Source of the DNA: Trebonia sp963773105
Lineage (GTDB): Bacteria > Actinomycetota > Actinomycetes > Streptosporangiales > Streptosporangiaceae
Assembly: GCA_963773105.1 (NCBI GenBank)
Contig: CAVZAA010000010.1
Coordinates: 372,001-436,000 of the forward strand
DNA length: 64,000 bases
Reading direction: 5' to 3'
Shown here: positions 49,061-57,462 of the stretch, piece by piece
Layout: each line of letters begins with the position of its first letter
Numbering within the stretch: the stretch's first letter is position 1
The notes under the pieces: generated by a model
What the model was told of the DNA's origin: nothing
Seen by the model: only the letters and a program-made list of their open reading frames with translations
Databases searched by the model: none
Position numbers and translations under genes: made by a program

Positions 49061-50110
49061 ATGCTGAACCGAATCTCCAGACCCAGTCCCCGCCCCGCGG
49101 GCCGGCATCGTGCCGCGCCCCGCCGTCGACGGCTCGTTGTCGGCGCGCCGGCCCTTGCCGTTATCACCATCGCGACCCTGGCGGCGCTGGCCGGCTGCTC
49201 AAGCGGCGCGAGCAGCAGCGCCCCGTCGGACGCGGCCGCGCCCGCCGGGCTGCTCCCCGCCTCCGCCTCCGCCCCTGAATCCATCCCCTCGGCCGCCGCC
49301 TCTAGCGCCGGGTTCGCCGCCGCCGGCACCAGTTCGAACAAGTCGGTCGGCCAGGCCCAGGACGCCTCCGCCACCCGCATCACCCCGGACGACCAGCAGC
49401 TCATCTACACCGCGGAGCTCACCGTGCGGGCGAAGAACGTCGGCGCCGCGCTGTCGACGGCGACGTCGATCGTGACGGCGGCCGGCGGCTATGTCTCGAC
49501 CGAGAACATCAGCGGCGAGGCTTCCGGCCAGCCCGCCTCGAAGGCGACCGCCAACGTCACGCTCAAGATCCCGGCCGCCGTTTACCCCGCCACCCTGGCC
49601 AGGCTGACCGGCGCCGGGCTCGGCACCCAGCTCTCCCTGCAGCAGCAGGCGCAGGACGTGACCCAGCAGGTCGCCGACGTCGGCAGCCGGGTCACGTCGG
49701 ACCAGGCGGCCATCACCGCGCTGCGCGCGCTGCTCAAGCGCGCGGGGAGCGTGGGCGGCCTGCTCAGCGTCCAGGACCAGATCAACTCCGAGGAGTCGGA
49801 CCTGGAGTCGATGCTCTCGCAGCAGCAGGCGCTCAATCATGAGACCGCCTACGCGACCGTGACGCTCACCCTGGTCGGGCCGAAGGCACCGGTCAAGCCC
49901 AAGCCCAAGATCAAGCCGGTCCCGCCGCCGGGGCTGGCGAGCGGGCTAACGGGCGGCTGGCGGGCGTTCCGGCTGAGCATCGACTGGCTGCTGGCGGTCA
50001 TCGGCGCGGTCGCGCCGTTCGCCGCCGTGGTGGTCGTGATCGGCGGCGCCGCGTGGTGGGTTCGCCGCCGGATCGCCCGCGGCGCGAGCCCGGCCGACGG
50101 CAGCAGCTAG
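49061..50110 (+). CDS. DUF4349 lipoprotein
   Basis: About 349 residues. AAGGGG precedes ATG 49061. A basic start and AVITIATLAALAGCSSG give a lipoprotein signal. The DUF4349 core follows: YTAELTVRAKNVGAALSTA, GGYVSTENISGEASG, LKIPAAVYPATLARLTGAG, then a coiled segment (LGTQLSLQQQAQDVTQQVAD, SVQDQINSEESDLESMLSQQ). A Pro/Lys linker (KAPVKPKPKIKPVPPP) leads to a C-terminal membrane helix (AVIGAVAPFAAVVVVIGGAAW). Function unknown; possibly an envelope sensor or anchor. Confidence 0.9.
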   Translation: MLNRISRPSPRPAGRHRAAPRRRRLVVGAPALAVITIATLAALAGCSSGASSSAPSDAAAPAGLLPASASAPESIPSAAASSAGFAAAGTSSNKSVGQAQDASATRITPDDQQLIYTAELTVRAKNVGAALSTATSIVTAAGGYVSTENISGEASGQPASKATANVTLKIPAAVYPATLARLTGAGLGTQLSLQQQAQDVTQQVADVGSRVTSDQAAITALRALLKRAGSVGGLLSVQDQINSEESDLESMLSQQQALNHETAYATVTLTLVGPKAPVKPKPKIKPVPPPGLASGLTGGWRAFRLSIDWLLAVIGAVAPFAAVVVVIGGAAWWVRRRIARGASPADGSS

Positions 50111-50157
50111 CTCAGCCGGCCGGGCGCGGCTGGCCGCGAGTGGGCGACTGGCCGCGA

Positions 50158-50874
50158 CTAGGCGAGGGCGGCGACGAGCTCCGCGACGGGCTTGCGGCGG
50201 CCGGTGTAGAACGGGATCTCCACCCGGGTGTGCCTGCGCGCGTCCGCGCCCCGCAGGTGGCGCATCAGGTCGACGATCCGGTACAGCTCATCGGCCTCGA
50301 ACGCGAGCATCCACTCGTAGTCGTTGAGCGCGAAGCTCGCCACCGTGTTCGCCCGCACGTCCGGGTACTCCCTGGCCATCATGCCGTGCTCGGCCAGCAT
50401 CCGCCGCCGCTCAGAGTCCTCGATCAGGTACCACTCGTAGTCCCGGACGAAGGGGTAGACGCAGACGTAGTTCTTCGGCTCCTCCCCGGCCAGGAAGGCG
50501 GGGATGTGGCTCTTGTTGAACTCGGCCGGCCGGTGCAGCGCCATCGCGCTCCACACCGGCTCGGACGCCCGCCCGAGCTTGCTGCGGCGGAAGTTGACGT
50601 ACATCTCCTGCAGCTCGTCGCTGGTCGGCGCCACCCACCAGAGCATGTAGTCGGCGTCGGCCCGCATCCCCTGCAGGTCGTAGCAGCCGCGGGTCACGAT
50701 GCCCTTGCCGTTGGCCTGATCCAGCAGCTCCGTCAGATCGGCCGCCGCCTCGCCGCGGGCGGCGTCGAGCGCGTCCCGGTCGGTGACCGTGAACACGGCC
50801 CACATGGTGTACCGGATCAGCTCGTTGAGCTCACGCGCCTTGAGCCGCTGCTTCTCGTCCGCCGTGTCAGTCAT
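50158..50874 (-). CDS. hemQ: Coproheme decarboxylase HemQ (ChdC)
   Basis: Last enzyme of the coproporphyrin-dependent haem pathway of actinobacteria and Firmicutes; uses peroxide to decarboxylate coproheme to haem b. 238 residues. The chlorite-dismutase-fold landmarks TMWAVFTVTDRDALDA, YMLWWVAPTSDELQEM, YPFVRDYEWYLIEDSERRRML (catalytic Tyr) and LAEHGMMAREYPDV (proximal His) are present. ATG 50874. Upstream is a 391-base gene-free interval containing tag copy 6; hemY lies beyond it on the same strand. Confidence 0.96.
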   Translation of the reverse strand: MTDTADEKQRLKARELNELIRYTMWAVFTVTDRDALDAARGEAAADLTELLDQANGKGIVTRGCYDLQGMRADADYMLWWVAPTSDELQEMYVNFRRSKLGRASEPVWSAMALHRPAEFNKSHIPAFLAGEEPKNYVCVYPFVRDYEWYLIEDSERRRMLAEHGMMAREYPDVRANTVASFALNDYEWMLAFEADELYRIVDLMRHLRGADARRHTRVEIPFYTGRRKPVAELVAALA

Positions 50875-50998
50875 AATTCAAAATCCTAGTGATGGGGAAC
50901 GGCCGGTTGCTCCGCCCAGCCCGGTGATGTGGCTCTCAGGCGGGCGATGACCTGATCTTGGGTGCCTCTACCGTAAATCCCCGCGTCGCTGCGCGCCG

Positions 50999-51013
50999 CT
51001 TCTTGCTGTTATC
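50999..51013 (+). repeat. 15-mer tag copy 6 (CTTCTTGCTGTTATC)
   Basis: Exact copy with preceding G, 39 bases before the triplet repeat. Confidence 0.95.
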
Positions 51014-51052
51014 CTGGCGACATCCGCCGCGGATACGCGCCGCCTCACCTTC

Positions 51053-51141
51053 CTATCAGTTTTGACCATGAAAATCGGACAATTCGCGCGGAAAAGTGGT
51101 CAGAACCGATAGGAAGACGAAAAAGTGGTCAGAACTGATAG
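51053..51141. repeat. Three 16-bp repeats, one inverted (CTATCAGTTTTGACCA family)
   Basis: Left arm CTATCAGTTTTGACCA (51053-51068); right arms TGGTCAGAACCGATAG (51097-51112) and TGGTCAGAACTGATAG (51126-51141). Gaps are 28 and 13 bases. The same family, in mirrored order and with the same 28-base inner gap, is at 63744-63833. Confidence 0.92.
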
Positions 51142-51179
51142 AAAGACGCGTCACAAGGCGGGTGATCGGCCGAATTCAG

Positions 51180-51250
51180 GTGCTGAGCTGGCTGCGGACG
51201 GCGTTACCGCACGCTGGGAGTGCTGGGCTGGTCGCGGAAGGCGTTACCGC
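51180..51250 (+). repeat. Two-unit tandem repeat (40-base period)
   Basis: Units at 51180-51210 and 51220-51250 both read GTGCTGRGCTGG, then GCGGAMGGCGTTACCGC. They lie just beyond the hemY stop. Confidence 0.75.
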
Positions 51251-51265
51251 GCTGGCGGGTGTTGG

Positions 51266-52723
51266 CTAGCTGGGACGCTGAGCGCGGGTCAGGTGGGCGA
51301 GCACCTGGTCGGCGGCCGCGCGGGCGGTGGCGACGCAGGCCGGGATGCCGACGCCGTCGTAGGCGGCGCCCGCCACCGCCAGGCCGGGCTGCGCCGCGAC
51401 GGCGGCGCGGATCCGCGCGACCCGGCCCAGGTGGCCCACGTTGTACTGGGGCAGGCCGCCGCCCCAGCGGGTGACCCGGCGCGCGACCGGCTGCGCGGTC
51501 ACCCCGATGGAGTCGGCCAGCTCGGCGGCGGCGAGCGCGGCGAGCTCGGCGTCGTCGCGCTGCAGCACCGCGACGTCGCCGCTGCGGCCGACCGAACAGC
51601 GCACGATGTGCACGGGGTTCTTCTGATCGGCGGCCTGGGCCAGGTGCGGCCACTTGATCGTGGAGAAGGTGGCGGCCTTGACCGCGCGGCCGTCCACCGC
51701 GGGCACCAGGTAGCCGCTGCGCTGCTGGGCGGGGAAGTCCCCGGCGCGGAAGGCCAGGGTGATGATCGCCATCGACGCGTACGGGATCTGCGCCAGTTGG
51801 GCCGCCGCATCGGCGGCGGCCGTCGTCAGCAGCCGGGCCGTCGGCGCGGCCGGGGTGGCGAGGATCACCGCATCAGCGTCGAGATACTCCGGGTCGGCCG
51901 CCGACCCGATCGTGAGCCGCCAGCCGGATGTGGTCCTGGTCAGCTCGCGGACCATCGCGTTGACGCGGACGTCGGCGCCCGAGGCCTTGGCCACGGCCTC
52001 GGGCAGCGCGCCGAGCCCGGTGGTGAGGGTGACGAAGATCGGCGCCGGCTTCTTGCTGTTATCCGCAGGAGAGGCCGGAGTTGGCGTCGAGGCAGGCGCC
52101 GGGGCGGGCGGCAGCAGCGCGGCGGCGGCCTCGGTCAGCTTCGGATGGGTCTGGCTGGCGGCGGCCAGCGGGGCCAGCGTGGCCCGGAAGGACAGGTCCT
52201 CGGAACGGCCGGCGTAGACCCCGCCGAGCAGCGGGTCGACCAGCCGGTCGACGACCTCCACCCCCAGCCGGGCGCCGATGTACTGGGTGACCGACGCGTC
52301 CGCCTCCCCGGCCGGCCGGGCCGACTCGGCCCGGGCGCGCGCGACCCCCTCGGCCGAGATGACCCCGGTGGCGGCGAGCTCGTCGATGTCGGCCGGGACG
52401 CCCATGAACTGCCTGCGGGGCAGCGAGCGCATGGCGCCCCCGGTGTAGATCGCGGACGAGGTGACCCCGGCCGGGACGAGGTCGGCGGCCAGGCCGGTCG
52501 CCTCGATCAGGGCGAGGCCCTCGGGCCGTCGGGCGAGCAGCGCCTCGGCCCCCTCGTCCATCGAGACCCCGGCGACATCCGACGCCGACAGCTTCCCGCC
52601 CAGCCGCGGCGAGCCCTCCAGGACCGTCACCCGAACCGGCTCGTCCCTGAGGTAGAGCGCGGCCGCCAGCCCGGCGATCCCGCCGCCGATGACCACCACA
52701 TGCGGGGTTGTCCCTGTCGTCAT
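51266..52723 (-). CDS. hemY: Coproporphyrinogen III oxidase / protoporphyrinogen oxidase HemY (CgoX)
   Basis: FAD enzyme of the haem pathway, 485 residues from ATG 52723. The start VVVIGGGIAGLAAALYLRDE and TVLEGSPRLGGKL are the flavin fold, GVSMDEGAEALLARRPEG the substrate-channel start, and the C-terminal GAAYDGVGIPACVATARAA the FAD contact. In actinobacteria this enzyme works on coproporphyrinogen (established). Around residues 216-226 the loop reads SPADNSKKPAPI, where DNSKK is encoded by an in-frame copy of the 15-mer tag inside a Pro/Ala/Thr-rich stretch that looks inserted. hemQ follows, and hemE is 6 kb away. Confidence 0.95.
   Translation of the reverse strand: MTTGTTPHVVVIGGGIAGLAAALYLRDEPVRVTVLEGSPRLGGKLSASDVAGVSMDEGAEALLARRPEGLALIEATGLAADLVPAGVTSSAIYTGGAMRSLPRRQFMGVPADIDELAATGVISAEGVARARAESARPAGEADASVTQYIGARLGVEVVDRLVDPLLGGVYAGRSEDLSFRATLAPLAAASQTHPKLTEAAAALLPPAPAPASTPTPASPADNSKKPAPIFVTLTTGLGALPEAVAKASGADVRVNAMVRELTRTTSGWRLTIGSAADPEYLDADAVILATPAAPTARLLTTAAADAAAQLAQIPYASMAIITLAFRAGDFPAQQRSGYLVPAVDGRAVKAATFSTIKWPHLAQAADQKNPVHIVRCSVGRSGDVAVLQRDDAELAALAAAELADSIGVTAQPVARRVTRWGGGLPQYNVGHLGRVARIRAAVAAQPGLAVAGAAYDGVGIPACVATARAAADQVLAHLTRAQRPS
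52049..52063 (+). repeat. 15-mer tag copy 7, inside hemY
   Basis: Exact copy with preceding G, on the strand opposite to the hemY message. Its complement GATAACAGCAAGAAG encodes DNSKK in frame. Confidence 0.95.
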
Positions 52724-52806
52724 AATCCCCAAGCCTGCCACAGCCGGCCAGCCGCCCGGGCCCGGCCCAGCGCGGGGGTCAGCGCGGGGCGGTCAGCGCG
52801 GGACGG

Positions 52807-53469
52807 TCAGAGCAGCGACTTCGCGTCGAGCAGGGAGCTGACCACGGGGAAATCCCAGCCTGCCTGGCCGGCCGCGCCGTTGGACCCGTTGCGGGCGATC
52901 TGGATGGGGCGGACCCCCACTGCCTCGGCGCCCACGCAGAACGTCGGCTGGTCATCGATGAACACCGCGTCGGCGGCGGCGACGCCGAGGTCGGCCAGGG
53001 CGGTGACGTAGATCTCGGGCGACGGCTTGGCCGAGCCGACCTCGCACGACAGCACCACCGCGTCCACCAGCGGTACGACCCCGAGGTACTCGAGCAGTGC
53101 GCGCGTGTTGTCGGCGCAGTTGCTGACCAGGGCGATGAGAATCCCCTGGGAGCGCAGCCAGCCGAAGAACGGCACCGTGTCATCGAACAGCCGGGTGTGC
53201 GTCCTTGAGAACTCCGCGTCGCGCCGCAGGAGGTCGTCGACGAGGCCGTCGGACGGCTCGATCCCGCAGCCGCGCAGGGCCAGGTCGTACGCGCCGGCCG
53301 TGGTCAGCTTGCCCCGGTCCCGGTCGAGGCGGGTCTTCTCCAGCTCCGCCAGCCAGTCCTCGACGTTGATGCCGAGCGACTGCGCCAGCGACGAGACCCG
53401 GTCCACGAAGACCGACCTGAAGATCGTGTCGTACACATCGACCAGGCAGCCTCGCGCCACCGCGGTCAC
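52807..53469 (-). CDS. HAD-superfamily hydrolase
   Basis: Phosphatase-like hydrolase of 220 residues. Motif I is CLVDVYDTIFRS (nucleophile and acid Asp), motif II ALVSNCADNTRALLE, the Lys region EVGSAKPSPEIYVTAL and motif III ADAVFIDDQPTFCVGAEAVG. The cap is helical (subclass I). Similar proteins dephosphorylate sugar phosphates or nucleotides; substrate unknown. GTG 53469 overlaps the stop of the tyrosine phosphatase gene (GTGA), so the two are coupled. Confidence 0.92.
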   Translation of the reverse strand: MTAVARGCLVDVYDTIFRSVFVDRVSSLAQSLGINVEDWLAELEKTRLDRDRGKLTTAGAYDLALRGCGIEPSDGLVDDLLRRDAEFSRTHTRLFDDTVPFFGWLRSQGILIALVSNCADNTRALLEYLGVVPLVDAVVLSCEVGSAKPSPEIYVTALADLGVAAADAVFIDDQPTFCVGAEAVGVRPIQIARNGSNGAAGQAGWDFPVVSSLLDAKSLL

Positions 53470-54239
53470 GGCTGCCTGAGCCTCGCGTGCAGCGCGGCGA
53501 CCTCGTCGTCGGTGAAGCCCTGGCTGGCCAGCCAGGACTTCAGGCCGCCGTAGCGCGCGTCGAGCTGCTCAAGGAACGCGCGCATCGTCTCCGCGCGCGC
53601 CTCGTGCGCGCGGACCGGCCGGCTGGTCACGTCGCCGTACATCTTGGACCGGGCGAGTCGCTCGATGATCGCCTCCAGACGCTCGTTGGTGGCGGCGTAG
53701 TCCGCGACGATGACCTCCGGCTCGACCCCGGCGATGGTGAGCGCGAGCGCGATGACCACGCCCGTCCTGTCCTTGCCGGCCGCGCAGTGCACGATGGCGG
53801 CCCCCGGCGCGGTGATGATCGAGCGCAGCGCGCCCACTACCTCCTCGGGCCGGTTCTCCAGGTAGCCGAGGTAGTGGCCGGTCATCAGGTCGTCGGGGTA
53901 GCGCTCGCTGTCCTCCTGCTGAGCGGTGAGGATCAGCGCGGCCGCGACCGTGTCGGAGGCGTCGAGAAACTCCTTGAGCACGGGGTGGTGCGCGTGCTGG
54001 ATGCCGTCTACCGCGTCCAGCGGGGCCGGTCCCTCGGTCATCAGCTCCCGCGTCGAGCGCAGGTCCACCACCGTGGTCACGCCGATCTCGTCGACCAGCA
54101 GCGCGATGTCCTCCTCGGTCAGCTCTTGGAGGTTCTCCGAGCGGAGCAGCCTGCGGTATATGGTCTCGCCGCCGTCAACGGTGGGCATTCCGCCCACGTC
54201 GCGGACGTTGACTGCACCCTCTAGATCGATCCACGCCAT
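53466..54239 (-). CDS. Tyrosine-protein phosphatase, PtpB/SIW14 type
   Basis: Dual-specificity-like phosphatase of 257 residues. The P-loop VHCAAGKDRTGVVIALAL (HCX5R) is intact, and the Mycobacterium PtpB-like start NVRDVGGMPTVDGG and LRSENLQELTEEDI precede it. VVDLRSTRE is the conserved strand. Acts on phosphotyrosine proteins or phosphoinositides in the family. ATG 54239 is preceded by AAGGAC. Coupled to the HAD hydrolase, which suggests a shared dephosphorylation role. Confidence 0.94.
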   Translation of the reverse strand: MAWIDLEGAVNVRDVGGMPTVDGGETIYRRLLRSENLQELTEEDIALLVDEIGVTTVVDLRSTRELMTEGPAPLDAVDGIQHAHHPVLKEFLDASDTVAAALILTAQQEDSERYPDDLMTGHYLGYLENRPEEVVGALRSIITAPGAAIVHCAAGKDRTGVVIALALTIAGVEPEVIVADYAATNERLEAIIERLARSKMYGDVTSRPVRAHEARAETMRAFLEQLDARYGGLKSWLASQGFTDDEVAALHARLRQP

Positions 54240-54321
54240 GTCCTTATTGTCCCATTCGCTGTATCGCGCCACACGCCGGGTCAGCAAAGGCCCGGTGAAC
54301 ACTGTCCGTCCGCGCGGGTCC

Positions 54322-54370
54322 ACTGATCAAGATCAAGATCAAGACAAGATCAGTATGTCGAACGGACCCG
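54322..54370. repeat. GATCAA tandem repeat in ACTGATC/GATCAGT, plus GGGTCCGTTCG copy 4
   Basis: From 54322 ACTGATC begins a run of GATCAA units (three, then an imperfect GACAA) ending GATCAGT at 54354. TCGAACGGACCCG follows (54358-54370), 15 bases beyond the response regulator stop. Confidence 0.7.
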
Positions 54371-54384
54371 GCGTCCCCCGGCTC

Positions 54385-55035
54385 CTACTGCTCGCCCAAG
54401 TACGCGAGGACGGCGAGGACGCGGCGGTTGTCGTCGTCGGACTGCTGCAGATCGAGCTTGGTGAAGATCGCGGCGGTGTGCTTGGCGATGGCGCGCTCCG
54501 TGACGACCAGCCGCTGGGCGATGGCGGCGTTGGAGCGGCCCTCGGCCATCAGCTCGAGAACCTCGCGCTCGCGCGGGCTCAGCCGGGCGAGCGGGCTCCG
54601 GGCACCGACGTTGCGGGCGAGCAGCCGCGCGATGACCTCCGGGTCCATCACCGTGCCGCCATCGGCGACCCGCTTGACCGCGTCGGTGAACTGCCCGCCG
54701 TCGAGCACCCGGTCCTTGAGCAGGTAACCCACGGCGCCCGCGCCGTCGGCCAGCAGCTCCCTGGCGTAGAGCTGCTCGACGTACTGCGAGAGCACCAGGA
54801 CCGGCAGCCCGGGCAGCTCGGCCCGGGCCAGCAGCGCCGCCCGCAGCCCCTCGTCGGTGAACGTCGGCGGCAGCCGGACGTCGACCACCGCGACGTCGGG
54901 CCGGCTCGCGCGCAGCTCGGTCAGGAGATCGTCGCCGTTGTCGACCGCGGCGGCGACCTCGAACCCGTACGCCTCGAGCAGCCGGATCAGGCCGTCGCGG
55001 AGCAGGAACTGGTCTTCGGCAATGACAACGCGCAT
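54385..55035 (-). CDS. NarL/LuxR-type response regulator
   Basis: A 216-residue two-component regulator. Receiver: acidic pair in VVIAEDQFLLRDG, phosphorylated Asp in PDVAVVDVRLPP, Thr/Ser in VLVLSQYVEQLYA, Lys in GYLLKDRVLDG. The LuxR HTH is LSPREREVLELMAEGRSNAAIAQ then VTERAIAKHTAAIFTKL. It lies 59 bases downstream of its sensor kinase gene on the same strand. Confidence 0.96.
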   Translation of the reverse strand: MRVVIAEDQFLLRDGLIRLLEAYGFEVAAAVDNGDDLLTELRASRPDVAVVDVRLPPTFTDEGLRAALLARAELPGLPVLVLSQYVEQLYARELLADGAGAVGYLLKDRVLDGGQFTDAVKRVADGGTVMDPEVIARLLARNVGARSPLARLSPREREVLELMAEGRSNAAIAQRLVVTERAIAKHTAAIFTKLDLQQSDDDNRRVLAVLAYLGEQ

Positions 55036-55094
55036 GACTCAGCCGCGTCCGCTGGCCGGGGTGGGGGGCGGCCAGAAGGGTGACCGGTGGCCGG

Positions 55095-56546
55095 CTAGGA
55101 CAGTTCGCACGGGATCTCCATCGTGATCACCGTCGGGCCGCCGGCGGGGCTGCTGATCGCGAGGACGCCGTCGAAGGCGGCGATCCGGCGCTCGACGCCG
55201 CGCAGGCCGCTGCCCCGTCCGGGGTCGGCGCCGCCGTCGCCGTCGTCGCGGACGGTGATTCGCACCGCGCCTAGCGAGTGCCGCAGGTCGATGTCGGCCG
55301 ACTGAGCGCCGGCGTGCTTGGCCACGTTGGCGAGCAGCTCGCTGACCGCGAAGTAGGCGGCCGACTCGACCGGCGCGGGCGGGCGGCCGCCGAGCGAGCC
55401 GGTCACCCGGGCGCGTACCGGGCTATCGAGGGCGAGCGCGCGCACGGCGTCGGCCAGGCCCCGGTCGGCCAGCACCGGCGGGTGCACGCCGCGCACCAGG
55501 TCGCGCAGTTCCGCCAGGGCCTTGGCGGACGCGTCGCGGGCCTCGATCAGCAGCGAGCGCGCCGCGGCCGGGTCGGTGTCGATCAGCCGCCCGGCGGCGT
55601 CGAGGGTGAGGCCCATCGCTACCAGCCGGGCCTGCGCGCCGTCGTGCAGGTCGCGCTCGATCCGGCGCAGCTCGGCCGCCCCGGTGTCGAGCGACTCCTG
55701 CCGGGTCTGCGCCAGGTAGGCCACCCGCTGCTCGAGCACGGAGTTCTCCGACGGGGCGAGTACCACCCGGGCGAGGCCGATGTAGGCGCGCAGCAGCCAC
55801 GGCGCGGCCGTCACTCCCGCCACCAGCAGCAACGCTCCGCCTGCGCGTTCGAGTCCGCTCAGGTCGGCCCACTCCACCGGGTGCAGGCTGACGTTGAGTG
55901 CCACCAGCGCGCCGCCCGCCACCAGCGCGATCGGGGCGAGCAGCGCGGCGGGGCCGACGACGACGCTGACCGCCAGCCACAGCAGGTCCTTCCAGGTCGC
56001 CCGGTCGTTCAGCAGCCACGTCATGCGCTGCAGGTAGGTGATGCGGCCATGACCGCGCAGGATCAGGTCAAGCAGCCCGCCGTCCGACCCTCGGGCGGGC
56101 GCGGCCGAGACGGGCGCCGGCGCGTACGCCTCGTGAATGGCCATACCGCACCATCGGCCCGCCAGCCGCCTGGTCAGACTCGCCAGCCGACGCGTGGCGA
56201 GCAGTGCCCCCGGCAGCAAGAACCGGCAGCAGGCCAGTCCGATGAGGGCGTTGCGCAGGTCATCTACGTCCTGACCGCCAAGCCCTTGGCTCCAGATGTC
56301 CTGCAGGACGTGCCAGAGACCGTCCAAGGCGAGCACGACCGGCCCGATCACCACCGCCAGCAGCACCGCGCCGACCAGGGACAGCCCGAAGAACGCGAGC
56401 GCGCGAGCGGGCGCGAGCAGCACTGAACCCACTCGCCCGGTAGCGTCCCGCCGCCGGTCAGAACTGACCACGCTGCTTGACCCGACTCCGCTGCCTGACC
56501 TGGCGGGGTAATCTGGGCGGGCGGCCGGCACCACCGGTCCGTTCAT
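55095..56546 (-). CDS. Two-component sensor histidine kinase (NarX/DesK type)
   Basis: Membrane kinase of about 483 residues. Two hydrophobic pairs (LAFFGLSLVGAVLLAVVIG and LLWLAVSVVVGPAALLAPIA) flank a cytoplasmic loop. The HisKA_3 box LRRIERDLHDGAQARLVAMG carries the phospho-His, and the HATPase region has ELLANVAKHAGAQ, VRDDGDGGAD and GSGLRGVERR. Start ATG 56546. Cognate to the downstream regulator. Divergent from an ABC exporter operon, the usual target of such pairs, so control of that exporter is likely. Confidence 0.94.
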   Translation of the reverse strand: MNGPVVPAARPDYPARSGSGVGSSSVVSSDRRRDATGRVGSVLLAPARALAFFGLSLVGAVLLAVVIGPVVLALDGLWHVLQDIWSQGLGGQDVDDLRNALIGLACCRFLLPGALLATRRLASLTRRLAGRWCGMAIHEAYAPAPVSAAPARGSDGGLLDLILRGHGRITYLQRMTWLLNDRATWKDLLWLAVSVVVGPAALLAPIALVAGGALVALNVSLHPVEWADLSGLERAGGALLLVAGVTAAPWLLRAYIGLARVVLAPSENSVLEQRVAYLAQTRQESLDTGAAELRRIERDLHDGAQARLVAMGLTLDAAGRLIDTDPAAARSLLIEARDASAKALAELRDLVRGVHPPVLADRGLADAVRALALDSPVRARVTGSLGGRPPAPVESAAYFAVSELLANVAKHAGAQSADIDLRHSLGAVRITVRDDGDGGADPGRGSGLRGVERRIAAFDGVLAISSPAGGPTVITMEIPCELS

Positions 56547-56721
56547 CGGCAATCCTCGTCTTTTCCTGGCAGAGCGACCGTTCAGAGCTCCAGTCTGGTT
56601 GCCGGCGGGCCGACCCCGCAGTGACGCCTGACACCCAAAGCGGGGTGTACCTAGGTGCACCGGCGAGATGCCGTCCAGCCGTATATCGCCGGTCACCGTC
56701 CGCTTCCTAGCGTAGCCAATC

Positions 56722-57462
56722 ATGAACGTCATCCAATCGACCGCGCTCGGCAAGCGGTACCGGCGCACATGGGCGCTGCGCGACTGCACACTCGACATTC
56801 CCGGCGGTCACATCGTCGCCCTGGTCGGCCCCAACGGGGCCGGCAAGACCACCCTGCTCACCATGGCGGTCGGCCTGACCACGCCCACCGAGGGCAACGT
56901 CACCGTGCTCGGTGGGGTGCCCGCGGGCTCGCCCGACGCACTCGAGGGGATCGCCTTCGTCGCCCAGGACGCGCCGCTCTACCGGAACCTGCCGGTGGCC
57001 GACATGCTGCGAGTGGCCCGCAACCTGAACCGGTGCTGGGACCAGCGACGGGCCGACGACCGCCTAGAAATGCTCGGCATCCCGCCCCGGCAGAAGGTCG
57101 GCGACCTCTCCGGCGGGCAGAAGGCGCAGCTCGCACTCACCATCGCGCTGGCCAGGCGGCCGGGCCTGCTGGTGCTCGACGAGCCCCTGGCCGCGCTCGA
57201 CCCGGTGGCACGGGAGGACTTCATGGCCTCGGTCGTCGCGGCCGCCCGCGACGACGACCTCTCGGTCGTGCTGTCCTCGCACGTGCTCGCGGAGCTCGAA
57301 CGGGTCGCCACCTACCTGATCGTGCTGGCCCGGGGCCAGGTGCAGGTGGCCGGCGCGGTCAAGGAACTGCTCGCTTCGCACGGGGCCGGGCTCGAGGAAA
57401 TAGCGCTCAGGCACCTACGGGCAGGCGTCCCCACGACGTCAGGAACGGACACGGCGCGATGA
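56722..57462 (+). CDS. ABC transporter ATP-binding protein
   Basis: ATPase of 246 residues. Walker A GPNGAGKTTLLTMAVG, signature LSGGQKAQLALTIALAR, Walker B LLVLDEPLAALDPVAR and the switch His in VVLSSHVLAELERV are intact. Compact, single-domain, YhaQ/YtrB-like exporter type. Stop overlaps the permease start (ATGA). Faces the sensor kinase gene across a 175-base divergent spacer. Confidence 0.95.
   Translation: MNVIQSTALGKRYRRTWALRDCTLDIPGGHIVALVGPNGAGKTTLLTMAVGLTTPTEGNVTVLGGVPAGSPDALEGIAFVAQDAPLYRNLPVADMLRVARNLNRCWDQRRADDRLEMLGIPPRQKVGDLSGGQKAQLALTIALARRPGLLVLDEPLAALDPVAREDFMASVVAAARDDDLSVVLSSHVLAELERVATYLIVLARGQVQVAGAVKELLASHGAGLEEIALRHLRAGVPTTSGTDTAR

Larger units (their letters stand above)
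50875..51265. other. Gene-free interval upstream of hemQ with tag and repeat elements
   Basis: Contains tag copy 6 (50999-51013), the 16-bp triplet repeat (51053-51141) and a two-unit tandem repeat (51180-51250). No credible gene. It must also hold the hemQ promoter, unless hemQ is read from hemY mRNA. Confidence 0.7.
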
